A DNA stretch of 64,000 bases, from positions 117,802-181,801 of the forward strand of contig JAPEVC010000046.1 in assembly GCA_027946555.1 (NCBI GenBank), read 5' to 3'. The notes below the pieces were generated by a model, which worked only from the letters and a program-made list of their open reading frames with translations, searched no databases and had not been told where the DNA came from. How positions within the stretch are numbered: position 1 is the first letter of the stretch; each line of letters opens with the position of its first letter. The DNA is from Gnomoniopsis sp. IMI 355080 (taxonomy: Eukaryota; Ascomycota; Sordariomycetes; Diaporthales; Gnomoniaceae). The position numbers and the translations under genes are program-made. This document shows positions 32,682 through 46,695 of this stretch, one piece after another.

Positions 32682-35600
32682 CTACACCCTCCTTGCTTTA
32701 GCAGCAGCCTCGACCCTGCCCAACAGCGCCCTCAGCCCCACCCCTTTCTCGCAATTCACCTCCAACCAACCTTCCATTCTCTGTCTAACATCTCTCAACG
32801 TCCGCAGGATCGGCATCCTTGCGCCCTCTTCTCCCTCAACACTTCCACCAGGGTTAAGCAGCACCTCAAAGCATTGTCCCCAAATTTCCGTCTGCCAGTA
32901 CCTCTTTAGGCTCTCGCGGATTCTATACCTCCTGCCCGCCTGTGTTCCAAGTCCGCCGGCATCACACCGCACGGTTTCGATATACTTACCAAACAACAAA
33001 CAGTGCACGATGCCCGCGAGACCGTGGTAGTCAATCTGCCATGTCCACGGCCGGCCCTCGCGCATCTCTGCGCAGTCCTGCGCCGTCGTTTTCCAGTCCG
33101 CGATGAATTGCACCTCGGGGGTGAATGCGCGCATGTCGATACCTCTTCCGAAGTCAATCAGCGTGACACCCCTTGCCGCCCAGCCTCCCGACCCGTCCGC
33201 GCGCCACTGACTGCTGAGATGGCTACCGCTAGTAGAGAGCAGGTCATCCAGCCGCAGCAGGCAATTATCAGCCTTCAAATCTCCATGCAGAATTCCCTTG
33301 GCATGCAGCGCCTCCACTGTGCGAAGCAGCTCGATTGTAAAGAACATAGCCAGCGCCTCATCCATGACGCCAGAGGATTCGGCACGGAAGAGATTGACGA
33401 CGTCGAGGAGCGTGCCGTGCGGATGGAAGGGGAGCAGGAGGAAGGCCTCGTCTTGGTATAGGTGCATTTCGAGCGCGGCGGAGAGGGATGCTGTCGCCCG
33501 ATGGTGGGGACCGAGGCGTGTGTGCGAGAGGCGCATCATGTAGAATTCCCAGGGCGTGGGTGGTGCTTCCATTTTGAGGGCTTCGAGGTGGGCGCGACGG
33601 TTGTGTGCCACGGATGAAGAAGCTTCGCCCATAGCCACTTCATCGGCATCCTGGTTAGGTGAAGAGTTTTCAACGAGGTAAACAGGCGCGAACGCGCCAG
33701 CCCCAAGTTCTCTCTTGAGGGTGTACTCGGCCTCAACACCTGGGAGACGAACAACCATCGAAGCACCCAGGTTTGCCGTCCGATCAGTGCTGCTCCTGCT
33801 GTTCTTGGTCGCCTTGATCCACTTGCGGATTTCATTTCCTTTCCCGTAGGTCTCATCATGGTGGTCGAAGAATCCAGGGTATGAGCTCAACGGCGGGTGC
33901 ATTTTCTCGAGGATCTCATTTCGAATGTAGTCATCCACAGGGTTGCACTGAGCATCCTTGACGAGAGGGCCCTTCTGCACGGCCTTGGGTGCCAGGGCAG
34001 CTCTTGATCTGGGTAGTAACGGGAACTTCTTGACAGGCGAATTTTCATTGACAACCTCCCTCAGCGGACTGCTTAGAGGCTCAAGATCGATTTCCTCGAC
34101 TTCTTCTAGCAGCCCATCATCTCTCTTGCTAGGAGTCTTGGGGGCGCCAAAGCGGTCGTAGCTCTCTGCGGAATCGACCTTGAGCGACGACTCCGTCCTC
34201 TCAGTGATAGGCGTCATGAAGGGGAGGCGGTTATTAGCCACCTCGACTGGATCTCTGTATGGCCTCGGATTGGGAACCCAATCCTCTGGTGGTATTGGAA
34301 CGAATGTCGTGCGCGTTCTAGGCGGCGACGGTAGGTCGTCATCCATGAGGTCACCATTGTCGTCAAATTCTGGACCTGTGATGGTGTGCTCTGTGAAGCG
34401 TAGAGAAGGATCCGCATCCCGAATGTTGACCAGATCCGACACCACGGAGCGGTTGTCATCCTCATCCTCTCCATTAATATCCGGAACGTGGCGTCTGGTT
34501 GAGAAGTCAGACCATTCACTAAGACTCCGGACATCCGAGGTTTCGTCATCCTTGGCCACTTGGTCTTCCTCCGTGTCACCAGCTTCACTGGTAGAGATCT
34601 GACGCGTTGTGCAAGTACTTTCAGCATTGCTGGTCGTATAGTTGCTGTCTGTTTCATACTCTTCGTCACTGGCATCTCCTTCATCAGGACTGCGTTTCAA
34701 TGGGGCGTTGAATATATCGTAGATGTCGTCCGTGGCAGCCCTGGTATGCATGGTCATAGTGGGCTCAGATCCGTGTTTGCTTTTGCGTATCTTCTTGCCA
34801 GATGGAGAGTCGAGCTTTGCTTTGACTGTTGAACTGTTAGAGTGTAAACCTTCAACTTGGGCAGCTGACTTACTAATTTGCGTCTCATTGACTTCCATCA
34901 CTTTCTTCTTTCTTCCGCGGCCATCACGATGTGGCTCCGCAACGCGGCCATTCTCATCCAGCGCGACAGCGTCACAATGCACAGCTAGCTTTGCAACAGC
35001 TGCCAACGGCGGGCTATTTTCATCAGGATAGTCAGCGGCAGACACTTCACCCCACGAGTGGCCTAGCCAACCACGGTTTGCAGCCCATATTTCCTCAAAA
35101 CTCAATTCTGTGCCCGGCTCCTCTGGGCTGGGATATACCGCCCGTAGGTCGACGAAGACACGCTCTTTCTTGCCGTTGGCTGGATTCTTAGTCACTTGGT
35201 ACTGTGAGGGAGCAATCGTGATATGGGATTTGGCAAGTTGAGACTTGTGTTTGGACTGATATCATACAAGGGGCCGTTTGGCCAAAATAATTAGTCCTGA
35301 TATTGATCAACACATGGGCTAAGAGGAAAGAGGAAGGAAAGAAAGAGGAGGGTGTGGATGGGGATGCACTCACCGAATCCTTAAACACAGCCATCTTCTG
35401 CGTGCCGGCTTTCTTACCCCCCGCGGACAGTGTCTCACCTGCCCACGGCTTGGGCTCCATATCATTCTCCTTCTTCCTACTCGCTAGTGAGCCAATGCTA
35501 TCCCATCCCTTTGACCCAGCGCCCCGCGAGCCCATGGCAGACGGCTCTGCCGCGACATCTACGTCCGAGAAGATTTGGAGCTTCGATTTGGACTTTGTCG

Positions 35601-36369
35601 TCTGCGTTCCCAATCCATTAGGTTGCCGCGCGTGCGGATCTGCCGCGAATGGGTCAACCTTCGCCGCCAATGCCGGCCTCATAGTCGGCAGCGCCGGACT
35701 ATCCGGCCCAGTGTGCTCAGGCTGTGCCCCCCGCCTGGCCTCAAATTCGCCAAATTTCCGAATTAGCCTTGCAGCCGGCCTTGCATCCCTCTCAATGCCC
35801 AACTTGTACACCTCTTCCGCTTGAGCCCATCTCCCAGCACCCTCCAGCCACCCTGCATACTCCTCATAAAAAAGCGCCAATGTCTCGCCAATCCCGTGGG
35901 TTGCAAGGAAGACGAAAGTCTCGCGCGGCGCATCGGCGAAGAAGCCAATGTAGTACAGCCATAGCTTTAGATAGCGGGGGTCATTCTTGTACTGCGGGGC
36001 GGCGAGGAAGGCCTTGGTGGCGCGCTCCAAGACCGTGTGGAGCTGCGATGCGGGGGTCGCCTGTGCACTGGGGTAGGCGTCGAGAATCCAACGGACGTAA
36101 CGATCGTATACATCCAGCGGATCGTCGTGCTCGGCGAGGACGGTGATCTCAGCTTCAAAGGCTGCGCGGATGGGGTCGTTGATTTGTCTTGTGTCGGTAG
36201 GTGTTGCGATGGCGCCGAGGGGTTTTCGTGCGGCGACTGTGGGCGCGTTTGAGTTTGGTGCAAGAGCTTCTGCCAGTTTCTTTGCCGAGCGGCCGGATGG
36301 CAGGGCTTGAATGTTTTCTTTGTGTGCTTCGATTACGTCGAAGTTGATGAGGTCGTCGGAGGCAGCCAT
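32682..36369 (-). CDS. BUB1: Spindle-checkpoint kinase Bub1 (Mad3/BUB1 domain plus kinase), three exons
   Basis: Kinetochore kinase of the spindle assembly checkpoint. Exons 36369-35374, 35201-34874 and 34825-32682 give 1155 aa. Intron 1 (172 nt, GTGAGT/CACAG) joins two long open frames that look like separate genes. Intron 2 is only 48 nt (34873-34826; GTAAGT, CTAAC, ACAG), has no stop and is in frame. N-terminus: a KEN box in IEAHKENIQ, then the Mad3/BUB1 TPR region (DPLDVYDRYVRWILDAYP, then YLKLWLYYIGF). After intron 1 comes the block ELSFEEIWAANRGWL, likely Bub3-binding region. The kinase has a glycine loop LGAGAFAPVY (from G816), ALKME, catalytic loop HGDLKADN with D957, and IDFGRG. HGD instead of HRD is normal for Bub1. 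Confidence 0.93.
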
Positions 36370-37034
36370 GGTTGCTGCAAGGGATGCTCGTTTTCGAGCT
36401 GCTTCGCTGGTGCTAAATCTATGTCGAAAAGAGCGGCAAAAGTTACTGTCATAAGGCCTGGAGCAAGTTTGATTTTTTAGGTGAAGTGAGATCCCTCGAT
36501 GATGAGTTAGTTGTTCAAAGTGGTTGTTTGGTTGCAAGGTCAGGCATACAATTTAGGCCTGAGTCTGCTTTTCCGACTTAGCCAAAATCAACATCAACAC
36601 CAAACAAAAAGAACAGGGGTTAGCCGTGGCACGGCCGTTACTGTGGCAACCAGCGGACTGCACAGGCACCTTAGATAAGTATTCCGTACTGCGTAGCTAG
36701 TAGTTCGCCAGGTACCTAGGTATGTCTTACAGGCCTTCCAACTACATACTATGTAGTAGAGCCGCCCTGTCGTTGCTACTGGGCTATTCTGTGTCGCTTT
36801 CTAATTTGATGAAACATTACAATTTGATAGATACTCATGATCATTAGAGTGGTCATAAAATCATAGCTTTTGTTTGTGGCGGTATCTCTAAAGTAAAGTT
36901 TCGCAGGCATTTTTCTGCGACAAATCAAGCGTCAAGCAAGCCATATGTGCAATTTCAGCAACAACGCATGCTTTCCATCACATTCATAGTCGCTCCAGTA
37001 TTCCCACACCCCTCATGAATGCCTCCAAACCCGT
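36370..37034. other. Intergenic between BUB1 promoter and enolase 3' end
   Basis: Contains a perfect TACCTAGGTA at 36713-36722 and AT-rich sequence near 36800-36900. No gene seen. Confidence 0.55.
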
Positions 37035-38846
<1,812 letters not shown>

Positions 38847-38937
38847 TTGTAATGTGTTTCGGTGGAGTGAGGAGTGAAGTTGTCAAGACGAAGAGAGAAA
38901 AGCCTTGAAGTTGAGAATGGTTGGAAGGAGACCTCAA

Positions 38938-38950
38938 CTATAAAAGGGTG
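38938..38950 (-). promoter_or_regulatory. Possible TATA-like element of the enolase promoter
   Basis: The plus strand reads ACTATAAAAGGG here, so the minus strand has CTTTTATAGT about 95 bp upstream of the proposed 5' UTR donor. It is followed on the minus strand by a CT-rich leader. The orientation is not the standard one for a minus-strand TATA box, so this is tentative. Confidence 0.25.
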
Positions 38951-40271
38951 GGATGGAGGGGCAGCTTCAAGCTAAAGAGAGATTCTGAGATTCTGGTGGG
39001 GTGACTGTACCCTGGCCAGCCTGGCAACGGTCGAATCCCTGGTGGCAGGGCAGTTACGGTCGTACTGGTAAGAGCTACCTAGAAACGGACCCACCCGACC
39101 CGCTGGGCTGGCACTTGCACTGGCCACTTAGGCTCTGTTTAGTTTCATCGTGATAACTTCCTCGCTGTATTATCTCGACAGCCCCCAGTGGACTTGGCAG
39201 TATGGTGTGTGGATCCCTGATGACTCTCGACTATGCAGTAGTTTCGATTCCCTCGACGATTGACCAAGGGTATCGTCCGTCAGCCAGACTACATTTCCTT
39301 CCATTGCGAGTTTGTAATGAGAGTAGAATAATGGCGCTGCATCGGTACATCTCCTGACACTCCCTTCACCAACGCCGGATCCTCTTCGACTCGTGTCTTT
39401 ATCGTCAGCCCGCTGTCGGAGCCCCTTTCGCTAGATTTTTTCTAGGCCGATACAAACATCATTGTCACTCCATAACCCACCGTCCTCGGCTCCTCTCCAT
39501 GTGGTGGTCCAACATGCCATGCCATTGGCGTGATGGCCCCGTTGCTTCGCTCGCCCAAATTCTATGCATAGCAGAAGGCTTCGTGCGGCTCTGCTGAATC
39601 GCCAGGGGACGTTTCTGGAAAAAGCCAAGCAGCCTCGTCTGATCGGCCTTGTCTTTTGGAAACCTCCGTGCTCTCCATATTTGACCGGCGTTACCGCGCC
39701 TTGGTGGGTGGACTGGTGTCTGGAACACTCCACCCAAGCTCCCAAGCTCCCGAGCTCCCCGTCTCTTGGCTTGGCGTGGATGCTAGCTCTTGATACACCA
39801 AGACCATTGGGACAGGACTTGTAACCATCAGCATTCTTTGCAGCAAAAGGTGTTTTATGAGACTGATTTGTCCACCATGATGAGCAGGCGGTCGATTGTC
39901 TTTGGCCGACATGCTTCCACAAAAGCTAGCAAACTCTTTCGTATCACAGCACGCGTAATGTACAGGACTGCTTTCCAGATTGCCTCTGAAGCAGACTGCT
40001 AGGCGTAAAGTCCGTAGACCCTGCATCAACTACACATCCTGAGGCACACTCTGGGCAAACCGGACTCTGGGTAAGCCAGATACTGGTGCACTTCCAGACC
40101 GTATACAACAGAGGCGTAATGTTGTCCACGAATGAACCTGTGGATATCGATTTGCGATGCTCCTGGCAATAGCCTGGGAAACCCCGAAGATAATGCTATT
40201 TATTCTATGTACGCACTGGTGACCTTACCCTCCGCAGCTGCACATCGTCTCTCACCTTGGGTATCACTCCT
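38951..40271. other. Intergenic, no gene seen
   Basis: Enolase promoter side and MON1 3' side. The minus frame at 39431-39922 is open for 163 codons, but it begins at a non-ATG codon and shows no domain. Confidence 0.5.
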
Positions 40272-42176
40272 TCAAAATACTCCACCACCAATAATAAACA
40301 GCCGCTCCTCTTCCTTCTTCGCCCACTGTATTATCTTGTTGGCTCCCTGTGTCATCATCGCCCGCGACACATTCGGCCCCGCGACACAGAAGAACTCAAA
40401 AATTGGCGTCACCCACCCCAAACTCGTGGCGTCCTGCCCAGCGCAGTGCATCACCTTGAGATGCGAATGTCTAGCGTGCACGGACGCGTGAAGTTCATGA
40501 TAGAGCGTCATGAGACGTCTGCGCGATACAAGGCCATCTTCGCTGGGACTTGCGTCCGCCTCTTCGTTGTTGGACTGTGAGGCTTTTGGCCCCCCCGAAA
40601 AAGGTTCGAGGGACGACATACAGAACTGCACATTGGCGCGCGACTTGTACAGGAAGTGGCTAATTTGGCTGCCAGGTGCGACGGAGGTCACCCTCGCTCG
40701 CCCTGCCTTCGTGGCCGCTTTGATGATGGCCAGATGGCCGTTTTTCTTCAGGCTGTTTGCGACATTGTCGCGCATCTCCTTCAAGTCGAAGAATGACTCC
40801 TTGTCGGGACTAATGAGAATGATGGCGATTTGCTCATCAGATGGCGTAGCAGATGGCTCGGGCGTGTCTCCTGTGGACTCATCAAAGAAGCTCACATACA
40901 TATATAGGTAGCCACTGCTGTTGAATGCCGGGAGACAGAGTGGGATCCAGTTCTCGCCCCCTCCGGCTTTAATGCCTCCAGATTCAAAAAGCATGTTGAA
41001 GATGAGTTGCAAGTCGCTTGGATGGAGTGAGTGTCGTCTTGGTCGGATGACGCTGACCAGCCTGCCGCCAGCGACAATGAGACCGTAAAGTAATTTTTCT
41101 GTCCTTGCCTTGAGAAATGCATTGTTAAGAGCATGTCTTTGTGACTTGCGTATTCTCAAACACTCCAGAGCACCCAACATGGAAGTAGGCGAGCCTTTTG
41201 TGAAACTATCTGCCAGCGATGATAGCAAGCTCTCCGTTCCTTGTAGTGGTGTCGACAAGTCTGATGAAGGTCGATGCACGAAAATCTTGGTGAGGGTCGG
41301 GAGTGTGAGAGTGGAAAGGATTTGCATGTATAATGCCTTGAGCTGGTCTCGCAGCTGGATGTCACTCTCGCCGAGCCTGCTGATGGCGACAAAGTAGAGG
41401 GGCCCTTCGGTCGCAACGACAAACCGGGCATTTCCTGCTGTGAAGCCTTGAAGAGGATCCTTCATGCCCTCGTAGAAGGATATGATAGTCTGTACAACAC
41501 CCATCGAGGAGTTGATCAGACTCAGGTCACCGTGGCGACTCCAGATCGGCTTGCCAGCAGAAGACAGGATCATGTAGTGCTTCAACTTTGCCCTCCACTG
41601 CGCCAGCCTCTCTTCGTCGTTCAGGTCATTTTCGGGCGGTATCTCTTCAAATTCACGCTCGAAACTACCGAGCCCGTCGAGAGCCAATTCCTTTGCCTTT
41701 TCGAACGGTTGCACGGTGGCAGACTGCGCCCTTAGCAAAGCCCAGGCCCGACTCTTCTTGTTCATCTCCCCAGCAACGAGACTTGCGAGGTCAGCAGGCG
41801 GTCGCATCGTCGGCGCAAAGCTCATGACACTAATCGAGTCGTCGGCGAATTCTCTATCCCAGCCGGGTATTGCAGATCCTGGCGCAAAGCCGCCGAGCTC
41901 ATCAACAGGAGTGGCATGCCCACTAGGCGCCCTCGATGGAGTGTCTGAGCTGGACGCAGCGCCCGTGCCCTCAAAGGTTCCTCGCGAGCCATCGGGAAAA
42001 GAGAGCGTCTGGACGTCTATCGAGGAGAGCGCGGTGGTGGGCTTGCCGACGTCGATCTGGACGGAGACTCTTCGGGGAGGCAAAGGGGGAGGTCGGTCGT
42101 CGGGTATTGGGGCGGCGCGGCCATGGCTGTCGAGGGGCAGCTCACTGCAGCCAACGCCATCGTCGGTCTGGGCCAT
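40272..42176 (-). CDS. MON1: Vacuolar fusion protein Mon1
   Basis: Mon1-Ccz1 is the guanine nucleotide exchange factor that activates the Rab7 homolog Ypt7 in endosome-to-vacuole and autophagosome traffic. Single exon, 634 aa, clear ATG. The N-terminal about 170 residues are Pro/Ser-rich and likely disordered. The conserved body starts with [18 protein letters not shown], the strand pattern of the first longin domain. It continues with [54 protein letters not shown] and a C-terminal longin-like part ending in [17 protein letters not shown]. These are hallmark Mon1 segments in the right order, and the length fits other filamentous fungi. Confidence 0.93.
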   Translation of the reverse strand: MAQTDDGVGCSELPLDSHGRAAPIPDDRPPPLPPRRVSVQIDVGKPTTALSSIDVQTLSFPDGSRGTFEGTGAASSSDTPSRAPSGHATPVDELGGFAPGSAIPGWDREFADDSISVMSFAPTMRPPADLASLVAGEMNKKSRAWALLRAQSATVQPFEKAKELALDGLGSFEREFEEIPPENDLNDEERLAQWRAKLKHYMILSSAGKPIWSRHGDLSLINSSMGVVQTIISFYEGMKDPLQGFTAGNARFVVATEGPLYFVAISRLGESDIQLRDQLKALYMQILSTLTLPTLTKIFVHRPSSDLSTPLQGTESLLSSLADSFTKGSPTSMLGALECLRIRKSQRHALNNAFLKARTEKLLYGLIVAGGRLVSVIRPRRHSLHPSDLQLIFNMLFESGGIKAGGGENWIPLCLPAFNSSGYLYMYVSFFDESTGDTPEPSATPSDEQIAIILISPDKESFFDLKEMRDNVANSLKKNGHLAIIKAATKAGRARVTSVAPGSQISHFLYKSRANVQFCMSSLEPFSGGPKASQSNNEEADASPSEDGLVSRRRLMTLYHELHASVHARHSHLKVMHCAGQDATSLGWVTPIFEFFCVAGPNVSRAMMTQGANKIIQWAKKEEERLFIIGGGVF

Positions 42177-43502
42177 AGTTATGGCTTGGAGAGTGTATCA
42201 TGTTTCAAAGGTTGGGCAATTCAGCCTGTCGAACAGATGTCCAGATTGCATAGCGCAGAAGCATGATTTGGCCCCTGCGGCGAGTCCATGCTCTCTTCCG
42301 CCCGTGCTGTTTGGGAGGCGGAAGGTGCGGTGCGTAGGAGTTCACTGCCGATATTAATAAGCCGAAGTCGCATGCTGTACTGGGTTGTCTGGCGTCATAA
42401 CGAATTTGTCTATTGGACGTGTTCCTCCATCCACCTTGAAAACCACACATTACAACTTACCTAGGAATCTGCCCTGCCCGCACTTTTTTTTTTAAGCAAA
42501 CCATATGTGTCATGGCGGCATGGTTGGCGCAGCGGTATAAACGGGCTTCCGTTGCAACCAAGAGGTCCTCCCCTAGGCTCTCTCTCTATTGAGCTGCCAC
42601 AGGTGACTATGGACTGCACCGCTCGTGCTAAACTTTAGCTCCGATGGTTTTACAGCATATTCTTCTCAAGCCTCACATTGACACCAATAAGGCTATTGGT
42701 TGCCTGGCTGTCTAGGTATATTGATGCTATCTGTCGAGCTTTGACAAAACTTTTGTTCCCATCACATGGCTGTAGTCTCCCAAAAGTCTGTTTGTTGCTG
42801 CGGCTTCAGCTGTTGAATGATCGTGACCCGAGTGCGATAGCCGGGACGTGACGGCTTTCCCGACGGCTCTCCCGACGACTATGCCCGGGCCCAAGCGGCC
42901 GGCCCAGCCTAGTCTATCCAAACCATTGGAACCTCTCATCTCTACACGAACCCAACTTACCTTGGACTAAGCCAGCCATCAGCTAGCCAGGTGAACGGCC
43001 CCAAGCCGTTGCTCTAGGCCAGCTATGTAAGCCGGCCGGCCGAGGGCTAACAAGCTCTACCGCACCCGTTAGCACGGAGCCGTCTATCGCCCACAAAGGG
43101 ACTCGGCCCACGTACAGCCTCTTGCCCAGAGCCCTCACTTTCTAGTCAAGAACTACCTAAGAACGTTACCAAGTAGGTATGGTTTCAGGAGCTACGCAGC
43201 GCCTACACACAGACCGGGCGCGGCGGTAGACTTCGTCAACGACGGACCAGAGCTCGGCCTCCTTTTCTCTGCCTTTGTCTTCATTACATAGCGACGATGT
43301 TGGGCTCGACGCGCGGCACATGGGGAATAAGAGCTGTTGGGCTCCCGGACCTGCCGGCGAGATAATCTTCTCTCTTGATGGAAAATTGATCTCTCAGTTC
43401 TTCCGTGCCGAGCAGAAGGTCCTTCACACTCTTTTGAGGACCATACGTTCTTTTGACGGCCAAAATTCACACTCATTCTTTGTATTCGGGAAGGACATCG
43501 CG
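42177..43502. other. Intergenic; one tRNA-like remnant
   Basis: Promoter side of MON1 and of the following membrane-protein gene. Apart from the tRNA-like remnant at about 42517-42577 nothing is recognised. The upstream frame of the next gene is open to 43275, but only with a TTG start. Confidence 0.45.
42517..42577 (+). pseudogene. Degenerate tRNA 5' fragment
   Basis: GGCATGGTTGGCGCAGCGGT resembles the 5' end and D-arm of a eukaryotic tRNA; TGGCGCAGCGG (42525-42535) matches the A-box. A GTTGCAA loop and AGAGGTCC follow as in some fungal tRNAs, but the anticodon stem pairs poorly and no T-arm or B-box follows. It is probably a decayed tRNA. Confidence 0.35.
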
Positions 43503-46329
43503 ATGGATCGGTTTTGGAGCACTTTCCAGAGTCGAGTGTCGATCGAAGAGACAGCTGAGGAATCCTCCGAGAAGTTTGGAGGCGAGACCACAACAGAGGC
43601 GGCAGTGGTCCCGGATGGCTACGAACTCATGCAGGTTCAACAGCCTGACGGAACGGTAGTAGCAGTTCGACGAAAACTGGCGACATGGCAGTTGGCCCAC
43701 CGAGACTCTCTGACATCCTCTCGGCCGGATTCATCGACGCCAAGCTTCAGGACTGTCATCAGTCGCACATCCGATGGAAAATTTGCCCGTGTTCAGCGAC
43801 CTGTCCAGGACGTGTCCACTACACCAGGGGGCTCCTCCCAGCCTCGACAGGCGAGATCCGCGGCGAAGAGGGCCTCAAGCAGCTCTTCAGTGCTCAGTGG
43901 AAAGCCTGCTCGAGACACAATGAGATCGACCATGACCATTGTTGAGGATGCGCTGGCAGAGCAGCTTTCTAATGCGCCAGTGCGACACAGTGGGAGAGAT
44001 GGTTCTGCAATTACAACAACTTCCGGAACTGCTATCAGTGGCACTTCTGGGGATATCCATATCGGTCATATAGAGGAACTCGATGAATATGATAACGATT
44101 CTGACCACGCGTCAAGCGACTACGACGCCGATTGCTTTTCAGAGTACGGACAGAACATGGATGCGGCCAACAGAAATGCTAATAGGAAGTGTATGTAACT
44201 CGTTCTTTCGTTGCTGTGAAAATTGCTGACTTTGTCCAGCCTACACCAGTTGTGCACTTTATGAAATCGCAAACTTCACTCAGCCAAAACTGGTCAACAT
44301 TGATGCCAAAGTTCTTCCACCACCGCCATCCACATCATACTTCCCCACACGGGACACTGTGCCGCCATCCACAGCATACTTTCCAACACGAGACACCGTG
44401 TCGTGGGGTTATTCAGCCAGACTGCGTGCACACGAACGTTACGCCCTAGAGCATCTCCCATCTTCGGACTCCAGGTCGAATGTTTGGGTCAGGCGGCTCA
44501 GACAAGGCGGCACGTATCTCATGGCGTGCTGTAGCATTGTCCTCCCAGCGGCATTTCTCGGTCTGGGGATTCTACTGACGATGGTGAACGGCCAGGCCGT
44601 TCCCGTGTCTCATGGCATGTCTTCAATGGCTAGGGTCGTTGGCATAGCGGCTGCAATATGGCCGGTCGTTTTTGCTGCAGTCGTAGCACAGTGCCTCAAG
44701 ACGTGGTTCCTTGTCAAGGCCGATCGATGGAACTCGACTTTTGGACAGGTTGCGCAGCCTGGAAAGTTGTCACAACGTCTCCAAGCCATGTGTTTCCTCG
44801 TGTTCCTTATCTGGTGTCTATCGCCTTTAGGATCACAAGCACTGGAGCGTGCCTGCGGCCTTGTCACCACGACTCGGCAGACTTCGACATATGTCTGGTA
44901 TGTCGACCGTACAGGCTACAATCCAATGTGGTCGGCCAATTCGACACTCACCATGTCGGCCGCGGACCGCTCTGAACTCGTGCAAACCGTCAGTGAAAAG
45001 TACATTGGCAGTCTTGCACCGAGTATGGTGCTGTCGGACAAGACCAGACGCAACACTGCTGATTCTCTAACGGCCGCTATGTTGTCAGACTCAAATGAAT
45101 CAATTTCTGGTTCCAAAGACGATTCAGACAGCACCTCATCACTCTTGTCCCTCCGAGACTCCAACGGCACAAAAAGCATGGATTCAGCCGTTGACTCAAC
45201 CGTCGAGACTTCCAGTTTCTCCTTGATCACATCGAGTTTCGTGTTCACATGCGACAACTGGAATCTGACGTCGAGGCACTTCGATAACACTACTTTCCGC
45301 CCCACCAACATGTCGTACTCGGGGAGCCAAACGCTGGGAATGAGCATGTCGAACAGCGACAGTTCCACGATGGGTATGAATACTGTCAAGTTCGCGTCCC
45401 TGAATAAGATCATCGATGCAAACGGCACAACGTTGGTCAGCAGAGGCGTCAACTCTACGTTACTGCATAACGAGATCTGGGAGTACTCTTCCATTCAGTG
45501 TGGATTCGAACAAGTATTCTACTCAAAGCCTATGCAATGCGAGCGAGACCAAATTACCGGTAACAGATCGTGTACTCAGTCCGCCCAGGAAAGCTTGATC
45601 CTCAGTTCCCCCGGACTCTCGAGCACTGAGTTGGGCGATTTCGCACAGGAATTCGTGTCCGCAAATCTACCCACCGCAGAAAAGGAGGCCACGGCGAGTA
45701 AGTTACCAGTAGTCTATTTAATGGAAGCAAAGTATGAATACTGACTTGCCGCAGCCGAAAAATATATTGAGAATGGTGGCTTGGTCGACCCAATCTTTCT
45801 GACAACCAAAAGAGACAATGCCGCCCTACTTAATCTCTCGGCAACGGTGACCCCCAAGGATTTTGAAAGGAACTTCGGTCAGCTCTTCAACACATGGGTA
45901 TCGCTAGGCTACTGCCCGCAGTGCACATCGGATATTCTGTCAGGCAACAACACCTTAATCCCCGCAAACCTACAGCCGTTCTATCGTCAAGTCAATGCAA
46001 CCACCCTGGGCGTCGGCGGCCAAGTCTTTGTCGTCAACTGGGCTTGGCTTTCCGTCTTCCTCACATTTGCAGCTGTTTTGCTCACGGTGGCAGTCGCGAG
46101 TGTCGTTATCGAGGCTATTGTGACTACGAGATCAGGCGCTGGAGGACGTGCCAGTGGTGAGGCAGGTGAAGAGGAAGGGAAAAGATATCGGAGAGGCCAG
46201 GCTGTCCACTCTCAGCTTCCAGAAAAGACATGCTCGACCGGCGTCACCAGTTGGCAGCAGTCACCGCAATGGGCACGGGACGTGGTGCATGATATGGAGG
46301 CTGCGACTGGACATGTAGAGCATATTTAA
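43503..46329 (+). CDS. Four-TM glycosylated membrane protein of unknown function, three exons
   Basis: Exons 43503-44190, 44240-45697 and 45755-46329 join in frame to 906 aa (introns 49 and 57 nt; donors GTATGT and GTAAGT). I chose ATG 43503 (MDRFWSTFQSRVSIEE); an in-frame ATG at 43320 would add 61 residues. The N-terminal about 330 residues are cytosolic-looking, Ser/Thr-rich and include VPDGYELMQVQQPDGTVVAV. Three TM segments follow (LMACCSIVLPAAFLGLGILL, GIAAAIWPVVFAAVVAQCL, MCFLVFLIWCLSPLGSQ). Next is a large ectodomain with about twelve N-x-S/T sites and few cysteines, then a final TM (WLSVFLTFAAVLLTVAVASV) and a short basic tail. A two-copy 39-bp repeat lies at the start of exon 2. No family is recognised; the shape suits a plasma-membrane sensor or cell-wall-linked protein, which is inference. 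Confidence 0.75.
44323..44400 (+). repeat. Two tandem 39-bp coding repeats (PPSTxYFPTRDTV)
   Basis: Units 44323-44361 and 44362-44400 encode PPSTSYFPTRDTV and PPSTAYFPTRDTV. The DNA copies differ mostly at third codon positions, so the duplication is not recent and the protein sequence seems constrained. It lies just before the first TM segment of the membrane protein. Confidence 0.9.
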
Positions 46330-46695
46330 GGTATGCGCAGATAAGCCAAGTATTTAGACTGCAGTCTCCATGTTGATTTGCAAGATAGTTTCGAATTTGG
46401 ATTCATTCACGCCATCCCATATTACTGCTGGAGAGGTTGAGCTGCCGGCGTCCCGGATAATTGCAACCCTTCTCCCCGCACATGTTTGACATAATAGACT
46501 TCGTTGCGGAGATCACGGCATCATGAACAATACTAGATACGCGCAGTGGACCTCAACAACGCTGATGCCTTCGTAAGATTACATGCACCTGAATGTGACA
46601 TCGGAAGAAGCGCCACACCTTGTCCGAGAGAAGTATCAAGACCGACGACATCACACCACGACACAACACCCGATGGTATTCAGAGATCTCGAATT
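46330..46695. other. Short intergenic spacer
   Basis: 366 bp between two plus-strand genes, holding the 3' UTR of the membrane protein and the promoter of the decarboxylase-like gene. No gene seen. Confidence 0.6.

Noticed and set aside
35188..36537. N-terminal BUB1 frame as a separate Mad3-like gene
   Set aside because: A GTGAGT donor and CACAG acceptor join it in frame to the kinase-bearing frame, giving one BUB1 protein; the extension upstream of ATG 36369 and past the donor is not protein-like.
39431..39922. 163-codon minus-strand open frame downstream of the enolase promoter
   Set aside because: Non-ATG start, Trp/Arg/Ser/Gly-rich random-like composition, no motif.
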